From NCBI GenBank assembly GCA_964632165.1, contig CAZWCZ010000030.1, positions 1-23,179 on the forward strand: a DNA stretch of 23,179 bases, in the 5' to 3' direction. The notes beneath the pieces were generated by a model. The model was not told the DNA's origin. It did no database searches and saw only the letters and a list, made by a program, of their open reading frames with translations. The stretch comes from SIG299 sp964632165. Its GTDB lineage: Bacteria; Bacillota; Clostridia; Lachnospirales; Lachnospiraceae. Below, one piece after another: positions 15,187 to 22,352 of the stretch (its first letter is position 1; the number at the start of each line of letters is the position of its first letter). A program made the translations under genes and the position numbers.

Positions 15187-15606
15187 ATGGAATGGAATGT
15201 TACCAAGCGAACTATGGTTGCAGAGCGCATCCTGGAGGAAGTCAGAGGCCGGATGCTTGAGGATATCATTCTGCTGGAAACGAAGAAGGCGCTTGGCAGA
15301 CAGTACGAGGTATTCAAGCTGCGTTTTGCCGCTGGCGAATATGACATGGTTATCTTTGATAAAGAGAACCTGTGCTGCGCAGCCTACGAGATCAAGCACA
15401 GCAAAGAGTATGTCCGTGAGCAGGCCCGCCATCTAATGAATCCGGAAATGCTTTCCCTCACGGAGCATCGATACGGCAAAATCGAAGGAAGATATGTTCT
15501 GTATCTCGGTGAAGATATGGACAGCGAGGACGGCATTGCCTATCGAAATGCAGAAGCATTCCTTAAAAACCTTTCCCATATTGAACTCAAAAGCGGCTTA
15601 TTATAA
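15187..15606 (+). pseudogene. DUF4143-type ATPase, C-terminal remnant
   Basis: 139 aa. AERILEEVRGRMLEDIILLE, GEYDMVIFD (48-57) and AAYEIKHSKEY (65-75) match the C-terminal PD-(D/E)xK-like domain of AAA_14/DUF4143 proteins (E51/D53, E68-x-K70 pattern). Full proteins are about 400-450 aa; the whole AAA+ ATPase part is missing. In-frame stop TGA lies 33 bases before the ATG and there is no ribosome site, so this is a 5'-truncated relic. It is the only sense-oriented plus-strand coding stretch in the right half. Confidence 0.65.
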
Positions 15607-15666
15607 TCTATAATTGCAAAAAAGCTCATCAATGAAAATTTTCACAGCAATCACCTTCTATGCGTA

Positions 15667-16713
15667 CTATTTCAATCGAATATAGCAGGTTGATTTACCG
15701 GCACCTTCTCGTTTCAGCTCTCCGGCTGCTACCATCTTGCGAAGAGCGCCTTCAACGGAACTGAGACTCAAAGACGGGCATTGCTCTCTGATATCCTGCT
15801 TTGTAAAACGGCCAATTTTATTCAGCGTCGCCTTACGCACCATATCAATGGTCGGAAGCTTCTCCTCCACGATTGCAAATCGATCTCCAAAGTCTTTATA
15901 CGCAGCAAGGATGATGCTCAGCAGATACTTGATAAACGGTACAACATCTTCTGTACCTTCGTGCCAGCCATATTGGGCTCTATTCAGTGCATCATAGTAC
16001 AGATCCTTGTTCTTTGCAATCTTAGCCTCTAGGGAAATATACTTACCAACGCAAAAACCACTGCGATAAAGCAGCAGAGTCGTCAGCAAACGGCTCATTC
16101 TGCCATTACCGTCGTTGAACGGATGGATACACAGGAAATCGCGAATAAAGACAGGGATGGCAATCAACGGCTCAATTTCCATATTGCCGATTACCTTATT
16201 GTACTCTTCACAGATCTTATCCAGCGCCTCCGGCGTTTCATATGGTGCAAGAGGTGTGAACAGGATCTCCGTGTGTCCGTCCGGATAAGTAGCACTAATA
16301 TAGTTCTGGACATTCTTTGTCTGACCTGCAATCGGGTTATTCATATGGCTGTATAGAATCTTGTGCAGCTGCAAGATATAGTTTCTGGACAGCGGAATGG
16401 CGTCAAAGCTTTCGTGAATAATGGAAAGCACATCACGATAACCGGCAATTTCCTGCTCATCACGATTTCGCGGTGTCGTCTTATCCTCCACCAGTTGCCT
16501 GATGCGGGTATTGGTTGTAACAATGCCTTCAATGGCATTGGAAGCCTCTGTACTTTGAATCTTTGCAATCTCAACCAACTTTTCCAGCTCATCCGGTCTT
16601 TGCTTCAAATACAGCTCCTGTTTACCGGCTTCTTTGTAAATAGCAGCAATATATCCCAGGATCTCAGAATCCCATTTTTGATTTTTAATTGCAGAGTAGT
16701 TAAACGATCTCAT
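15667..16713 (-). CDS. Fic family AMPylase-type protein with N-terminal inhibitory motif and winged helix
   Basis: 348 aa. A Fic_N region carries the inhibitory-helix motif SNAIEG (58-63, S/T-x-x-x-E-G/N). The Fic core motif HPFNDGNGR (197-205) has the catalytic His and ATP-phosphate-binding residues. The C-terminus (about 297-348) is winged-helix-like (FTKQDIREQCPSLSLSSVEGALRKM). The layout is that of class II Fic proteins, which transfer AMP to targets and are held inactive by their own N-terminal glutamate. AGGAGG lies 9 nt before ATG 16713. It has its own promoter with a dyad operator, so the winged helix may act on its own gene. The target is unknown. Confidence 0.92.
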   Translation of the reverse strand: MRSFNYSAIKNQKWDSEILGYIAAIYKEAGKQELYLKQRPDELEKLVEIAKIQSTEASNAIEGIVTTNTRIRQLVEDKTTPRNRDEQEIAGYRDVLSIIHESFDAIPLSRNYILQLHKILYSHMNNPIAGQTKNVQNYISATYPDGHTEILFTPLAPYETPEALDKICEEYNKVIGNMEIEPLIAIPVFIRDFLCIHPFNDGNGRMSRLLTTLLLYRSGFCVGKYISLEAKIAKNKDLYYDALNRAQYGWHEGTEDVVPFIKYLLSIILAAYKDFGDRFAIVEEKLPTIDMVRKATLNKIGRFTKQDIREQCPSLSLSSVEGALRKMVAAGELKREGAGKSTCYIRLK

Positions 16714-16728
16714 TCCCTCGCCCTCCTT

Positions 16729-16769
16729 CTATTCCCTTAAATTATATATGATTATAAGGGAATAGTCAA
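16729..16769 (-). promoter_or_regulatory. fic promoter flanked by 11-bp inverted repeat operator
   Basis: Minus-strand TTGACT (16769-16764), 17 bp, TATAAT (16746-16741). Perfect arms CTATTCCCTTA (16729-16739) and TAAGGGAATAG (16755-16765) bracket the -10 box. A dimeric repressor bound here would cover the promoter. A further AAGGG/CCCTT motif recurs in the quasi-palindrome at 16804-16862. Confidence 0.75.
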
Positions 16770-16803
16770 TAGACTCCGCGATTTTCCCTCAACCCTACAT
16801 ACC

Positions 16804-16862
16804 AAATAAGGGAAAGAGCTGCGAACAAGGGATATTATGCCCTTATCCACAGCCCTTTATTT
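16804..16862. repeat. Nested quasi-palindrome between fic and the DUF2828 remnant
   Basis: AAATAAGGG pairs with CCCTTTATTT (one bulge). Inside it GCTG pairs with CAGC, and AAGGG with CCCTT around ATATTATG. It lies 22 bases after the stop of the DUF2828 chimera and may act as its terminator, although there is no T run. The AAGGG half-sites resemble the fic operator. Confidence 0.5.
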
Positions 16863-16883
16863 AACCTTTTGCAACGCCGAAAA

Positions 16884-17315
16884 TCACGCAGAGATCTTAG
16901 CATATCGCTCTGATTCCAAAACCTCCATCATTACGGTATAAGGGGACAACTCACCACTTGCTACCATAGAGAACAAACGAGGCGTGCATCCGGAGACCAA
17001 GGCTACACCTTGCTCGTTCTTGGTTACAGGCTGATTACTGTTGCGACTTGCCACATTCCAGAAGACAATCTGAGGCAACAATAGCATCTTATTTTTAAGC
17101 TTATCCAGTGCTTCTTCAAAGTGCTCTACATCCCTCTTTCGCACCTTACAGAACACAATACGATATGGCGAATCCGCCTTTGCACATTCTCCCTTGAATT
17201 TCATTCTCACCTTATTCTGCACAAATAACTGGTCAGCCTGATACGAACTATGATCCACGTACGCATAAGGCACCGAAAATATCGAAAAGTCTCCCATTCT
17301 CCAATAATTCTTCAT
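16884..17315 (-). CDS. Chimeric ORF: small unknown protein fused to a DUF2828 C-terminal remnant
   Basis: 143 aa with a good start (AAGGAG 6 nt before ATG 17315). Residues 1 to about 93 (MKNYWRMGDFSIF through EEALDKLKNKMLL) look like the start of a small basic protein I do not recognise. From about residue 95, PQIVFWNVASRNSNQPVTKN and GVALVSGCTPRLFSM, ending in VMMEVLESERYA, match the C-terminal VWA-like part of DUF2828, a TROVE-related family. The abrupt switch suggests an in-frame deletion that joined two adjacent genes. DUF2828 and TROVE genes often neighbour RNA-repair genes such as rtcB, which fits this locus. The product is unlikely to keep DUF2828 function. Confidence 0.65.
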   Translation of the reverse strand: MKNYWRMGDFSIFSVPYAYVDHSSYQADQLFVQNKVRMKFKGECAKADSPYRIVFCKVRKRDVEHFEEALDKLKNKMLLLPQIVFWNVASRNSNQPVTKNEQGVALVSGCTPRLFSMVASGELSPYTVMMEVLESERYAKISA

Positions 17316-17340
17316 CCGTTGCTCCTTCTACATTAAGATA

Positions 17341-17435
17341 GCTTCAGAAGATCCGAAGACCTTCTGAAGCCTGTGCTTAGAACCGAACCTCCGCACGCTT
17401 CTACGAAGCAGGTTTTCTACAAGGCAGCTATTAGG
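17341..17435 (-). ncRNA. Structured RNA candidate (tRNA-like T-arm, UUCG hairpin) before the DUF2828 chimera
   Basis: On the minus strand a 13-bp hairpin (17370-17358 with 17353-17341) is capped by TTCG closed by C-G. Its one imperfect pair is G-U on this strand but A-C on the other, so the minus-strand RNA is the stable form. Just before it are GCTTC-GTA-GAAGC and GTGC...GCAC hairpins holding GGTTCGGTTC, like a tRNA T-loop. GCCT/AGGC can close the module. Bacterial Y RNAs of the YrlA type carry tRNA-like modules and lie near Ro/TROVE and rtcB genes, so a Y-RNA-like element is possible. It could also be only a 5' leader. The rest of 17436-17610 shows an open frame (CISRTRLPDIIGDPEVLVQG and on) that I do not recognise; it lacks a good start. 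Confidence 0.3.
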
Positions 17436-17610
17436 AAATTTGCATCTTATCTCTAACCCACATTGAACATAAACCGATAACAAATAACCTATAACAGATA
17501 TACCTTTACCTTGAACCAAAACTTCCGGATCACCAATAATATCAGGAAGCCTTGTACGGGAAATACACTTATAAATAGAACATTCGCAATTCGCTTTGCT
17601 ACTTGCTCAT

Positions 17611-17637
17611 GAATGCAACTGTTTAGCAGTTGCATTC
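17611..17637 (-). terminator. Hairpin overlapping the stop codon of the DIP1984-like gene
   Basis: Perfect 11-bp arms GAATGCAACTG / CAGTTGCATTC around a 5-nt loop; the gene stop (17623-17625) is in the loop. No T run follows, so it may protect the 3' end or act as a weak terminator. Confidence 0.45.
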
Positions 17638-18138
17638 AAATTGCACTGTCTGATTGTACTTATCCAGTGCCATCTGCATTTCCATAATTTTCACAGAAAT
17701 GCTCTCATACTCCTTCTTAATCAGTTCCAGGTCATAATTGATGTATTTATATTCCGGAACCGGATTTCTGGACATGTAAGCATGTTGCTCTACTCTTGCC
17801 TTCGGAAGCTGCTTACGCATCACATCAAGCACAGATTTTCTCCTATTTAACTGCGCCATCTTAATGAGAATTGTATCAATGCTCATTTCCGCATCCCCTA
17901 CCTGAACCCTGGCAGTAGCATTTGTCACATTAAGCGCATGCTTGATAATTGCAATTTTTTCGTCGATTTCTGCAATTGTTGCAGCCACCTCTGCATAGTC
18001 ATATTCAGGCACAACCGGTTCCTCGTTAATAGCTACCACGTATGTGCTGGATGTTGCCTCCTTATTTACCCAAAAGGCCTTATCCTCCTCTAAGCTTCGA
18101 AGCATCTTGTTTGCATATGCTGATGTCATTGTCTGCAT
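17623..18138 (-). CDS. DIP1984-like coiled-coil protein of the RNA-repair locus
   Basis: 171 aa, no signal peptide or membrane segment. Two helical stretches (about 45-115 and 135-165) read as coiled coil. The order IKHALNVTNAT, IDTILIKMAQLNRRKSVLDVM, YKYINYDLELIKKEYE and IMEMQMALDKYNQ resembles the DIP1984 family, whose biochemical role is unknown. The start ATG 18138 follows GGAGGG by 9 nt. It sits between the second XRE regulator and the DUF2828 remnant. The family link is from remembered pattern and moderate; no enzymatic residues are visible. Confidence 0.55.
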   Translation of the reverse strand: MQTMTSAYANKMLRSLEEDKAFWVNKEATSSTYVVAINEEPVVPEYDYAEVAATIAEIDEKIAIIKHALNVTNATARVQVGDAEMSIDTILIKMAQLNRRKSVLDVMRKQLPKARVEQHAYMSRNPVPEYKYINYDLELIKKEYESISVKIMEMQMALDKYNQTVQFECNC

Positions 18139-18189
18139 TCTGATATACCCTCCGTTTCTTTTGTTTTCCTTCGTTCTGATATTAGCTTA

Positions 18190-18486
18190 CTACCTCGCAT
18201 AGGATTTGTCATTGAACCATAAGTTTAAAATATATCCCCTTAAATGAACAATATCCCCGTCAACGACGAGGATATCTTCAATACTTGTATGTAGTAATCT
18301 GCTCAAGATTACAAAATTGTCTAAGCTCGGTAATGACCTACCGGAAATCCATTTATAGATTGCCTGCGGATTCTCAAATCCCATGGCGCTCTGCACATCC
18401 TTTACGGTATAACCATTTTCCATGAGCAGCTTCTTAATCTGTCTTCCTGTTTCCTTTTGCTGAATTGACAAATACATTGGTTCCAT
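18190..18486 (-). CDS. Small XRE-family HTH regulator (copy 2)
   Basis: 98 aa. The HTH spans about residues 13-70 (GRQIKKLLMENGYTVKDVQSAMGF, then IYKWISGRSLPSLDNFVILSRLL and TSIEDILV). It is a paralogue of the protein at 21024-21323, with the same SLPSLDN centre and the same order of blocks. AGGAGG lies 9 nt before ATG 18486, and a TATAAT promoter is at 18546-18574. It probably controls the RNA-repair genes. The C-terminal tail is short and has no sensor domain. Confidence 0.85.
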   Translation of the reverse strand: MEPMYLSIQQKETGRQIKKLLMENGYTVKDVQSAMGFENPQAIYKWISGRSLPSLDNFVILSRLLHTSIEDILVVDGDIVHLRGYILNLWFNDKSYAR

Positions 18487-18545
18487 AAGCTTGTACCTCC
18501 TGTAAATATCTCTTCCATCCCAAACACGATTTTACCTAGGTGTAT

Positions 18546-18574
18546 ATTATATCGTATCTTTTAGAAAAAGTCAT
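18546..18574 (-). promoter_or_regulatory. Promoter of the second XRE regulator
   Basis: Minus-strand ATGACT (18574-18569), 17 bp, TATAAT (18551-18546). The -10 box is perfect and the -35 box weak (4 of 6), as for an activated or regulated promoter. It separates the genes to the left from the RNA ligase transcript. Confidence 0.55.
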
Positions 18575-18605
18575 TAAACTTTTGGTTTAAAATAAATTAT
18601 CGCTA

Positions 18606-19634
18606 TTAATCCTTCAATAAGTAATCGTTATTTAATACCTTCATTGACAACGGTCCTTCTATCGTCCTCGAATAAACCGGCTCAATAGGTCTTATTACGA
18701 TACCTTCCTTATTCATTCCCGAAGTGTATTTCCCCTTGGCTCTTTCAAGTAAAACTTCAACACTATCATAATCAAAGCTTTCCCTAATCTCCTCGACAGG
18801 TACCATCTCCAGCTTAAGCAAACTGCATAATTCCTGCATTTTTTCAAGTGATAATCTTCTGTGTGTATCAAGGTCTATCATTGTAAATACATACCACTCC
18901 GGTCTAACAAGTTTTAATCTGTTTTTCTGAATACCCACACCACAAAATTCACCCTGAATAGCAATATTCGGCAATCTGTTTTCAGCTATTCTCTCCGGAA
19001 TTCCTTTCTCATGTGCATACATCCACATGGCACACTTATCATCGTCTGCATATTCATAATTTCTTCCGCAAATTCCAAAATGACCGTCTCTCCAATACAT
19101 GGTCACACTAGTGCCATCCATCTTTGTGCTAATATAATATCCCTTTACCTGCTTGAACTCCTGAATCAAATCCGGAAAGGACTGCACTCTAAGCTCATCA
19201 GTTTTTGGAATACCATCCGGGAAATCTCCAATTACGGTTCCGCTATTTGTTACCCGCTCCTCTACTTCCCACTTCCGGATTCCCAGAGTCTCTGTAACGT
19301 CATCTCCCAATTCATAATTTCCTTCCGGCAATATGGATAACGGCTGAACTAATCCCTGTGATATCTGCCCCCGAAACTTCAATGTCTTTAACCGAAATCC
19401 CTCTCCAAGTATTTCACTCTTCCTAAAACTACTGCTTCTTAAAAATTCGAACTGTTCACATACAGGAAGAAAGGAATCTACTTCCATGTAGACACAATGG
19501 TCCCCTACATGAAACTGTCCTTTATTTGCTACGCACTGCCAGCCCAGAACATGTACACATTCTATTTTATCAGCTCCTTCTATCGGAGTTATGTGGTGCA
19601 CATATTGCACCGATGCTAACTTTCTCTTTCCCAT
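18606..19634 (-). CDS. RNA ligase, DRB0094 (DraRnl) family
   Basis: 342 aa. The N-terminal OB-fold-like region is about 1-125, and the nucleotidyltransferase core about 150-342. Motif I KMDG has Lys171, which takes AMP from ATP. A motif III-like element is IQGEF (227-231). Motif IV is EGIVIRP (310-316), and motif V has Lys332 in SMKVLN. The family joins 3'-OH and 5'-phosphate ends in nicked RNA; the Deinococcus enzyme seals 3'-OH RNA breaks. Here it is preceded by a phosphoesterase and a nucleotidyltransferase, which could prepare the ends. GAAAGGTGA lies 6 nt before ATG 19634. All core motifs are intact, so this enzyme is probably functional even though RtcB in the same locus is truncated. 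Confidence 0.9.
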   Translation of the reverse strand: MGKRKLASVQYVHHITPIEGADKIECVHVLGWQCVANKGQFHVGDHCVYMEVDSFLPVCEQFEFLRSSSFRKSEILGEGFRLKTLKFRGQISQGLVQPLSILPEGNYELGDDVTETLGIRKWEVEERVTNSGTVIGDFPDGIPKTDELRVQSFPDLIQEFKQVKGYYISTKMDGTSVTMYWRDGHFGICGRNYEYADDDKCAMWMYAHEKGIPERIAENRLPNIAIQGEFCGVGIQKNRLKLVRPEWYVFTMIDLDTHRRLSLEKMQELCSLLKLEMVPVEEIRESFDYDSVEVLLERAKGKYTSGMNKEGIVIRPIEPVYSRTIEGPLSMKVLNNDYLLKD

Positions 19635-19649
19635 TTCAAATCACCTTTC

Positions 19650-19715
19650 TTATATCAAATTCTCCGTATTAAATCTTTCAAAATTGCAATGGCAATCACC
19701 GGTAATATATATCAT
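19650..19715 (-). pseudogene. Stub of a second metallophosphoesterase (N-terminus only)
   Basis: 21 codons from ATG 19715, whose ATGA overlaps the stop of the upstream phosphoesterase and which has GAGGAGGG upstream. The peptide MIYITGDCHCNFERFNTENL matches the N-terminal strand and first metal motif (D-x-H) of calcineurin-like phosphoesterases, then stops. The rest of the gene has been lost before the RNA ligase gene. Confidence 0.6.
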
Positions 19716-20260
19716 AGTGTTCCCTCCTCTTGCATAATGCTCTTAAAGAAGTTCTCAATCTGATTAATCGACACTGGGTAATATCCATTTGCATCCACTC
19801 CTACGTCATACCTTTTTATGCCTGCTTCTAAATTGCTCAGGTTATAGAGTCCGTCGGAATGAATGTGACCATGGAACATAAAACTTCCATGACGGCTCTT
19901 CGGCCATGAAATCATCGGATAATGCATTAGTGCAATATTCATTCCGTTTACTGATATTGTCATAAAATCCCGCACTTCCTCAAACAGACTCTCATCATAC
20001 TTTTTATCGTGATTACCCTTTATCAAATACTTCTTGCCATTCATGGATGCAATCAATTCATTTGCTTTGTCAACACCTATACGAAAGCAAATATCACCCA
20101 GCAAATATACCGTATCATTTTTATGGACCACAGAATTGTAATTCGCTATCAACACACGGTCCATTTCATCCGCATCTGCAAAGGGACGATTCTGCATATT
20201 AATTACTGCATTATGCCCCAGATGCAAATCACTGGTAAAATAAATCATTTTCATCACCAT
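19712..20260 (-). CDS. Calcineurin-like metallophosphoesterase
   Basis: 182 aa, a compact full-length MPE. Metal-binding motifs: D11-x-H13 in DLHLGH, GD (Asp56), GNHD (82-85), His113 in LMHYP, and GHIH (131-134). The family uses two metals to cleave phosphomono- or diesters. Next to an RNA ligase the likely job is to open 2',3'-cyclic phosphates or remove terminal phosphates from broken RNA; that is inference. ATG 20260 lies 3 bases after the upstream stop, behind AAAGG; in-frame ATGs two and four codons on (20254 and 20248) are also possible starts. Its stop overlaps the start of the second phosphoesterase stub. Confidence 0.9.
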   Translation of the reverse strand: MVMKMIYFTSDLHLGHNAVINMQNRPFADADEMDRVLIANYNSVVHKNDTVYLLGDICFRIGVDKANELIASMNGKKYLIKGNHDKKYDESLFEEVRDFMTISVNGMNIALMHYPMISWPKSRHGSFMFHGHIHSDGLYNLSNLEAGIKRYDVGVDANGYYPVSINQIENFFKSIMQEEGTL

Positions 20261-20263
20261 CCT

Positions 20264-20923
20264 TTAATCCCACAACGAATAAAAATACTCCTTCAACATA
20301 TCAAGCGCCTCATTCTTGCACTTTTCTCTGTACTCTTCCAGCTTCCGTTCTTCCGCCCGATGCTTTTCATAGATATCCTTATATTCCGGCAGCTCGTCCA
20401 TAAAATGAACCGTACCTCCGCCGCCTCTTTTCTTGTTTTCTTCTAACTCGGCTTCTGTCTGCAGTTTATGTCCAAAAAAACCATATTTCTTATGAAATTC
20501 ATCTAATGCGTTATCATATTCTTCTTCGTAAGGATTTTTTCGATTACATGTTTCTTCCCGTGCCTCCCTCCAAAGAAAAATCATTCTGTCCAGTATTTTG
20601 TCCCATTCTTCATGGCAAGTATCATTTACCAATATTCCCTCATCATTCGTATAATTCTCTCCCAAGTACCCCGGTGAACCCATACGGTGATCGCGTAAAT
20701 CCTGCAGCATATCCGGAATAAGTGTCTGCAGATACCTAAACATATTCCAACGGTCAATATCCGCATATCCTCGTATAATACGTTGCTTGCTCCACTTAAT
20801 ACACCTTTTGATATGCTTTATTTTTGCTACAAACTTACTCTTTTCGCCCAAGCCACACATATCAAAACCTTCTTTGTTCCAAATGTTGCTCGGCATATTT
20901 TTGTTATCTCTTATATAGCCCAT
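20264..20923 (-). CDS. Unknown protein of the RNA-repair locus
   Basis: 219 aa from ATG 20923, which follows GGGAGATGA; a TTG at 20938 would extend it. I do not recognise a domain. It has a basic N-terminal part (KFVAKIKHIKRCIKWSKQRI), then the stretch RGYADIDRWNMFRYLQTLIPDMLQDLRDH with an aromatic-rich centre, and a charged helical C-terminus (about 150-215) with a GGGG turn. No membrane segment or signal. Similar proteins occur in phage and mobile regions of Firmicutes as far as I recall. It is coupled to the phosphoesterase gene (3 bases apart), so the two are made together. Confidence 0.7.
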   Translation of the reverse strand: MGYIRDNKNMPSNIWNKEGFDMCGLGEKSKFVAKIKHIKRCIKWSKQRIIRGYADIDRWNMFRYLQTLIPDMLQDLRDHRMGSPGYLGENYTNDEGILVNDTCHEEWDKILDRMIFLWREAREETCNRKNPYEEEYDNALDEFHKKYGFFGHKLQTEAELEENKKRGGGGTVHFMDELPEYKDIYEKHRAEERKLEEYREKCKNEALDMLKEYFYSLWD

Positions 20924-20940
20924 AAAATCATCTCCCAACA

Positions 20941-20988
20941 GAAAAACCTTCTATAAAATATCCTTAATAGATTAATTTTACAGAAGGT
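20941..20988 (-). terminator. Terminator after the first XRE regulator
   Basis: 14-bp arms (20946-20959 / 20975-20988, one G-U on the minus strand) followed by TTTTT on the minus strand. It ends the XRE transcript or attenuates read-through into the unknown gene that begins at 20923. Confidence 0.75.
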
Positions 20989-21023
20989 CTTATCCATTGT
21001 CATTGAACTTGTAGTATAAAATG

Positions 21024-21323
21024 CTACGCCACGTACATTTTCCTGCAATATGCCAGCAATCGCCATTGCTGTGCATCGTATCTTAGCTCCGGCACATACT
21101 TGCGATTTCCACGCACTAAAGAATCCATTGATACCTGCAGTAATTCGCTTAGCGCATACAGATTATCCAACGATGGCAAACTGATTCCATTCAACCAATG
21201 ATAAATTCCTTGCACGCAGGATAAGCCTAACTCTTCCTGTACCTGCTTTACTGTAATTCCTCTGTAATCCATAATTCTCTTTATCTGTTTTCCTGTTGCT
21301 TCTTTGTCTATTAAAGGGTACAT
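21024..21323 (-). CDS. Small XRE-family HTH regulator (copy 1)
   Basis: 99 aa from ATG 21323, chosen for its GGAGGTGA site; the frame opens to 21350. HTH about residues 8-65 (GKQIKRIMDYRGITVKQVQEEL, then GIYHWLNGISLPSLDN). It is paralogous to the protein at 18190-18486. The C-terminal tail (KYVPELRYDAQQWRLLAYCRKMY) differs from that of the paralogue. Followed by a strong terminator. Confidence 0.85.
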   Translation of the reverse strand: MYPLIDKEATGKQIKRIMDYRGITVKQVQEELGLSCVQGIYHWLNGISLPSLDNLYALSELLQVSMDSLVRGNRKYVPELRYDAQQWRLLAYCRKMYVA

Positions 21324-21370
21324 CTCGTCACCTCCGCTGGCCCTGTTCATATATATTTTCTTTAGAATGC

Positions 21371-22123
21371 TTAGTTATTTATGAATTGTAAAAACAGTTC
21401 ATTCAAAACTCCCCAATCCTTTTCTGTCTCTTCAAGTTTCTCAGTAGCCGCTTTGATTTCTGGCATTACTCTTTCAATATAATCATTGAATATCTGAACC
21501 TTTGAAGCCATTCCCATCTCCGGTAATGTCTTTTTCATTTCCAACAAACGATTTAATTCCGGTCGTAATTCCTCATCAAGTTCCGCATCCACCAATTCAT
21601 CAAATAACATTGACGGTGCCACCTTTTTCTCCAGTATCCATTGTGCAGCCAGCAATGGCCTAAGTACATAAAAATACTTCTTTATCCGAACTTCCTCTCC
21701 CTTGAGATACTCTCGGTAATTGGTTTGTGCCATATGCCAATAATGATATAAAGCCTTCTTTTCTGAGAAATAACCCGACATTGATTCCTTTAATACATCA
21801 AAATCCGTAGTTGATAAATACACGATTGGCGAAGCACACCATTCAAAAATCGTAGGATTTGATTTATGTAATAATTGTAAAGCTTTTCTGATATCCCAGC
21901 CGTTGATATCCAAAACCTCATCCAATTTCCATTCGATAACATCTCGCATACCTTCCAATTTCAGATAATCTTCTTTTTTTCTCACATAGATAAATCGAAC
22001 ATCATAATCACTATCAGGAGAAGCAAATCCCCATGCTCTGCTTCCGGACTCAATTGCCATAATTATTTTAACATTATGTATTTGCTCTATCTTTTGAAGT
22101 TCCTCTAATATACGTTTTCTCAT
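21371..22123 (-). CDS. RlaP-like polymerase-beta-type nucleotidyltransferase
   Basis: 250 aa. The N-terminal nucleotidyltransferase signature is GSRAWG (27-32) followed by D37-S-D39-Y-D41, giving the metal-binding carboxylates. The rest is helical with no second domain recognised. The sequence fits the family named for the RNA repair pathway (RlaP, PF10127), whose members lie beside RNA ligases and are thought to add nucleotides to RNA ends before sealing. AAAGGAGGT lies 8 nt before ATG 22123 and TATAAT is at 22153-22158, so it probably starts its own transcript after the tRNA terminator. Confidence 0.85.
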   Translation of the reverse strand: MRKRILEELQKIEQIHNVKIIMAIESGSRAWGFASPDSDYDVRFIYVRKKEDYLKLEGMRDVIEWKLDEVLDINGWDIRKALQLLHKSNPTIFEWCASPIVYLSTTDFDVLKESMSGYFSEKKALYHYWHMAQTNYREYLKGEEVRIKKYFYVLRPLLAAQWILEKKVAPSMLFDELVDAELDEELRPELNRLLEMKKTLPEMGMASKVQIFNDYIERVMPEIKAATEKLEETEKDWGVLNELFLQFINN

Positions 22124-22243
22124 AGTGTCCTACCTCCTTTGTTCATGCTCCAATTATACATCAGCTACATGTCCATTAAAACGGCCTTAGTGTCTTTATA
22201 ACCGATTATACCTATAAATGTGTCATTTACTCGCCAAAGTTCT

Positions 22244-22272
22244 AAAAAGGAGCCTACTTTCGGCAAGCTCCT
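22244..22272 (-). terminator. Terminator after the tRNA group
   Basis: Minus-strand AGGAGC (22272-22267) and GCTCCT (22253-22248) followed by a T run (22248-22244). It closes the rtcB-tRNA transcript right after the tRNA-Ser-like gene. Confidence 0.75.
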
Positions 22273-22276
22273 ACAA

Positions 22277-22347
22277 CGTTTGCAGAAGGATTCGAACCTT
22301 CGGTGCGATTGCTCGCACATCACCTTAAACCACTCGGACACGCAAAC
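22277..22347 (-). tRNA. Defective tRNA-Ser-like gene without a normal anticodon arm
   Basis: 71 nt. Acceptor arms GTTTGCG / TGCAAAC pair (one G-U), with discriminator G as in tRNA-Ser. The D-arm TCCGAGTGGTTTAAGG is of Ser type. The T-arm is GAAGG TTCGAAT CCTTC. Between D- and T-arm only one hairpin exists, GTGCG AGCAAT CGCAC. Its 6-nt loop has no U33, so it cannot be read as a normal anticodon loop; it looks like the long variable arm of tRNA-Ser. The simplest reading is that the anticodon arm (about 17-18 nt) is gone. It cannot decode; it may be a relic or an RNA with another role. Confidence 0.6.
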
Positions 22348-22352
22348 AAAAG

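Noticed and set aside
15052..15432. Minus-strand open frame opposite the DUF4143 remnant
   Set aside because: The plus strand carries the family match; the minus frame is a shadow without a ribosome site.
17328..17519. Minus-strand 63-codon frame as a gene
   Set aside because: It starts at TTG without a ribosome site, and its second half is the structured RNA region. A relic is possible, but no family is recognisable.
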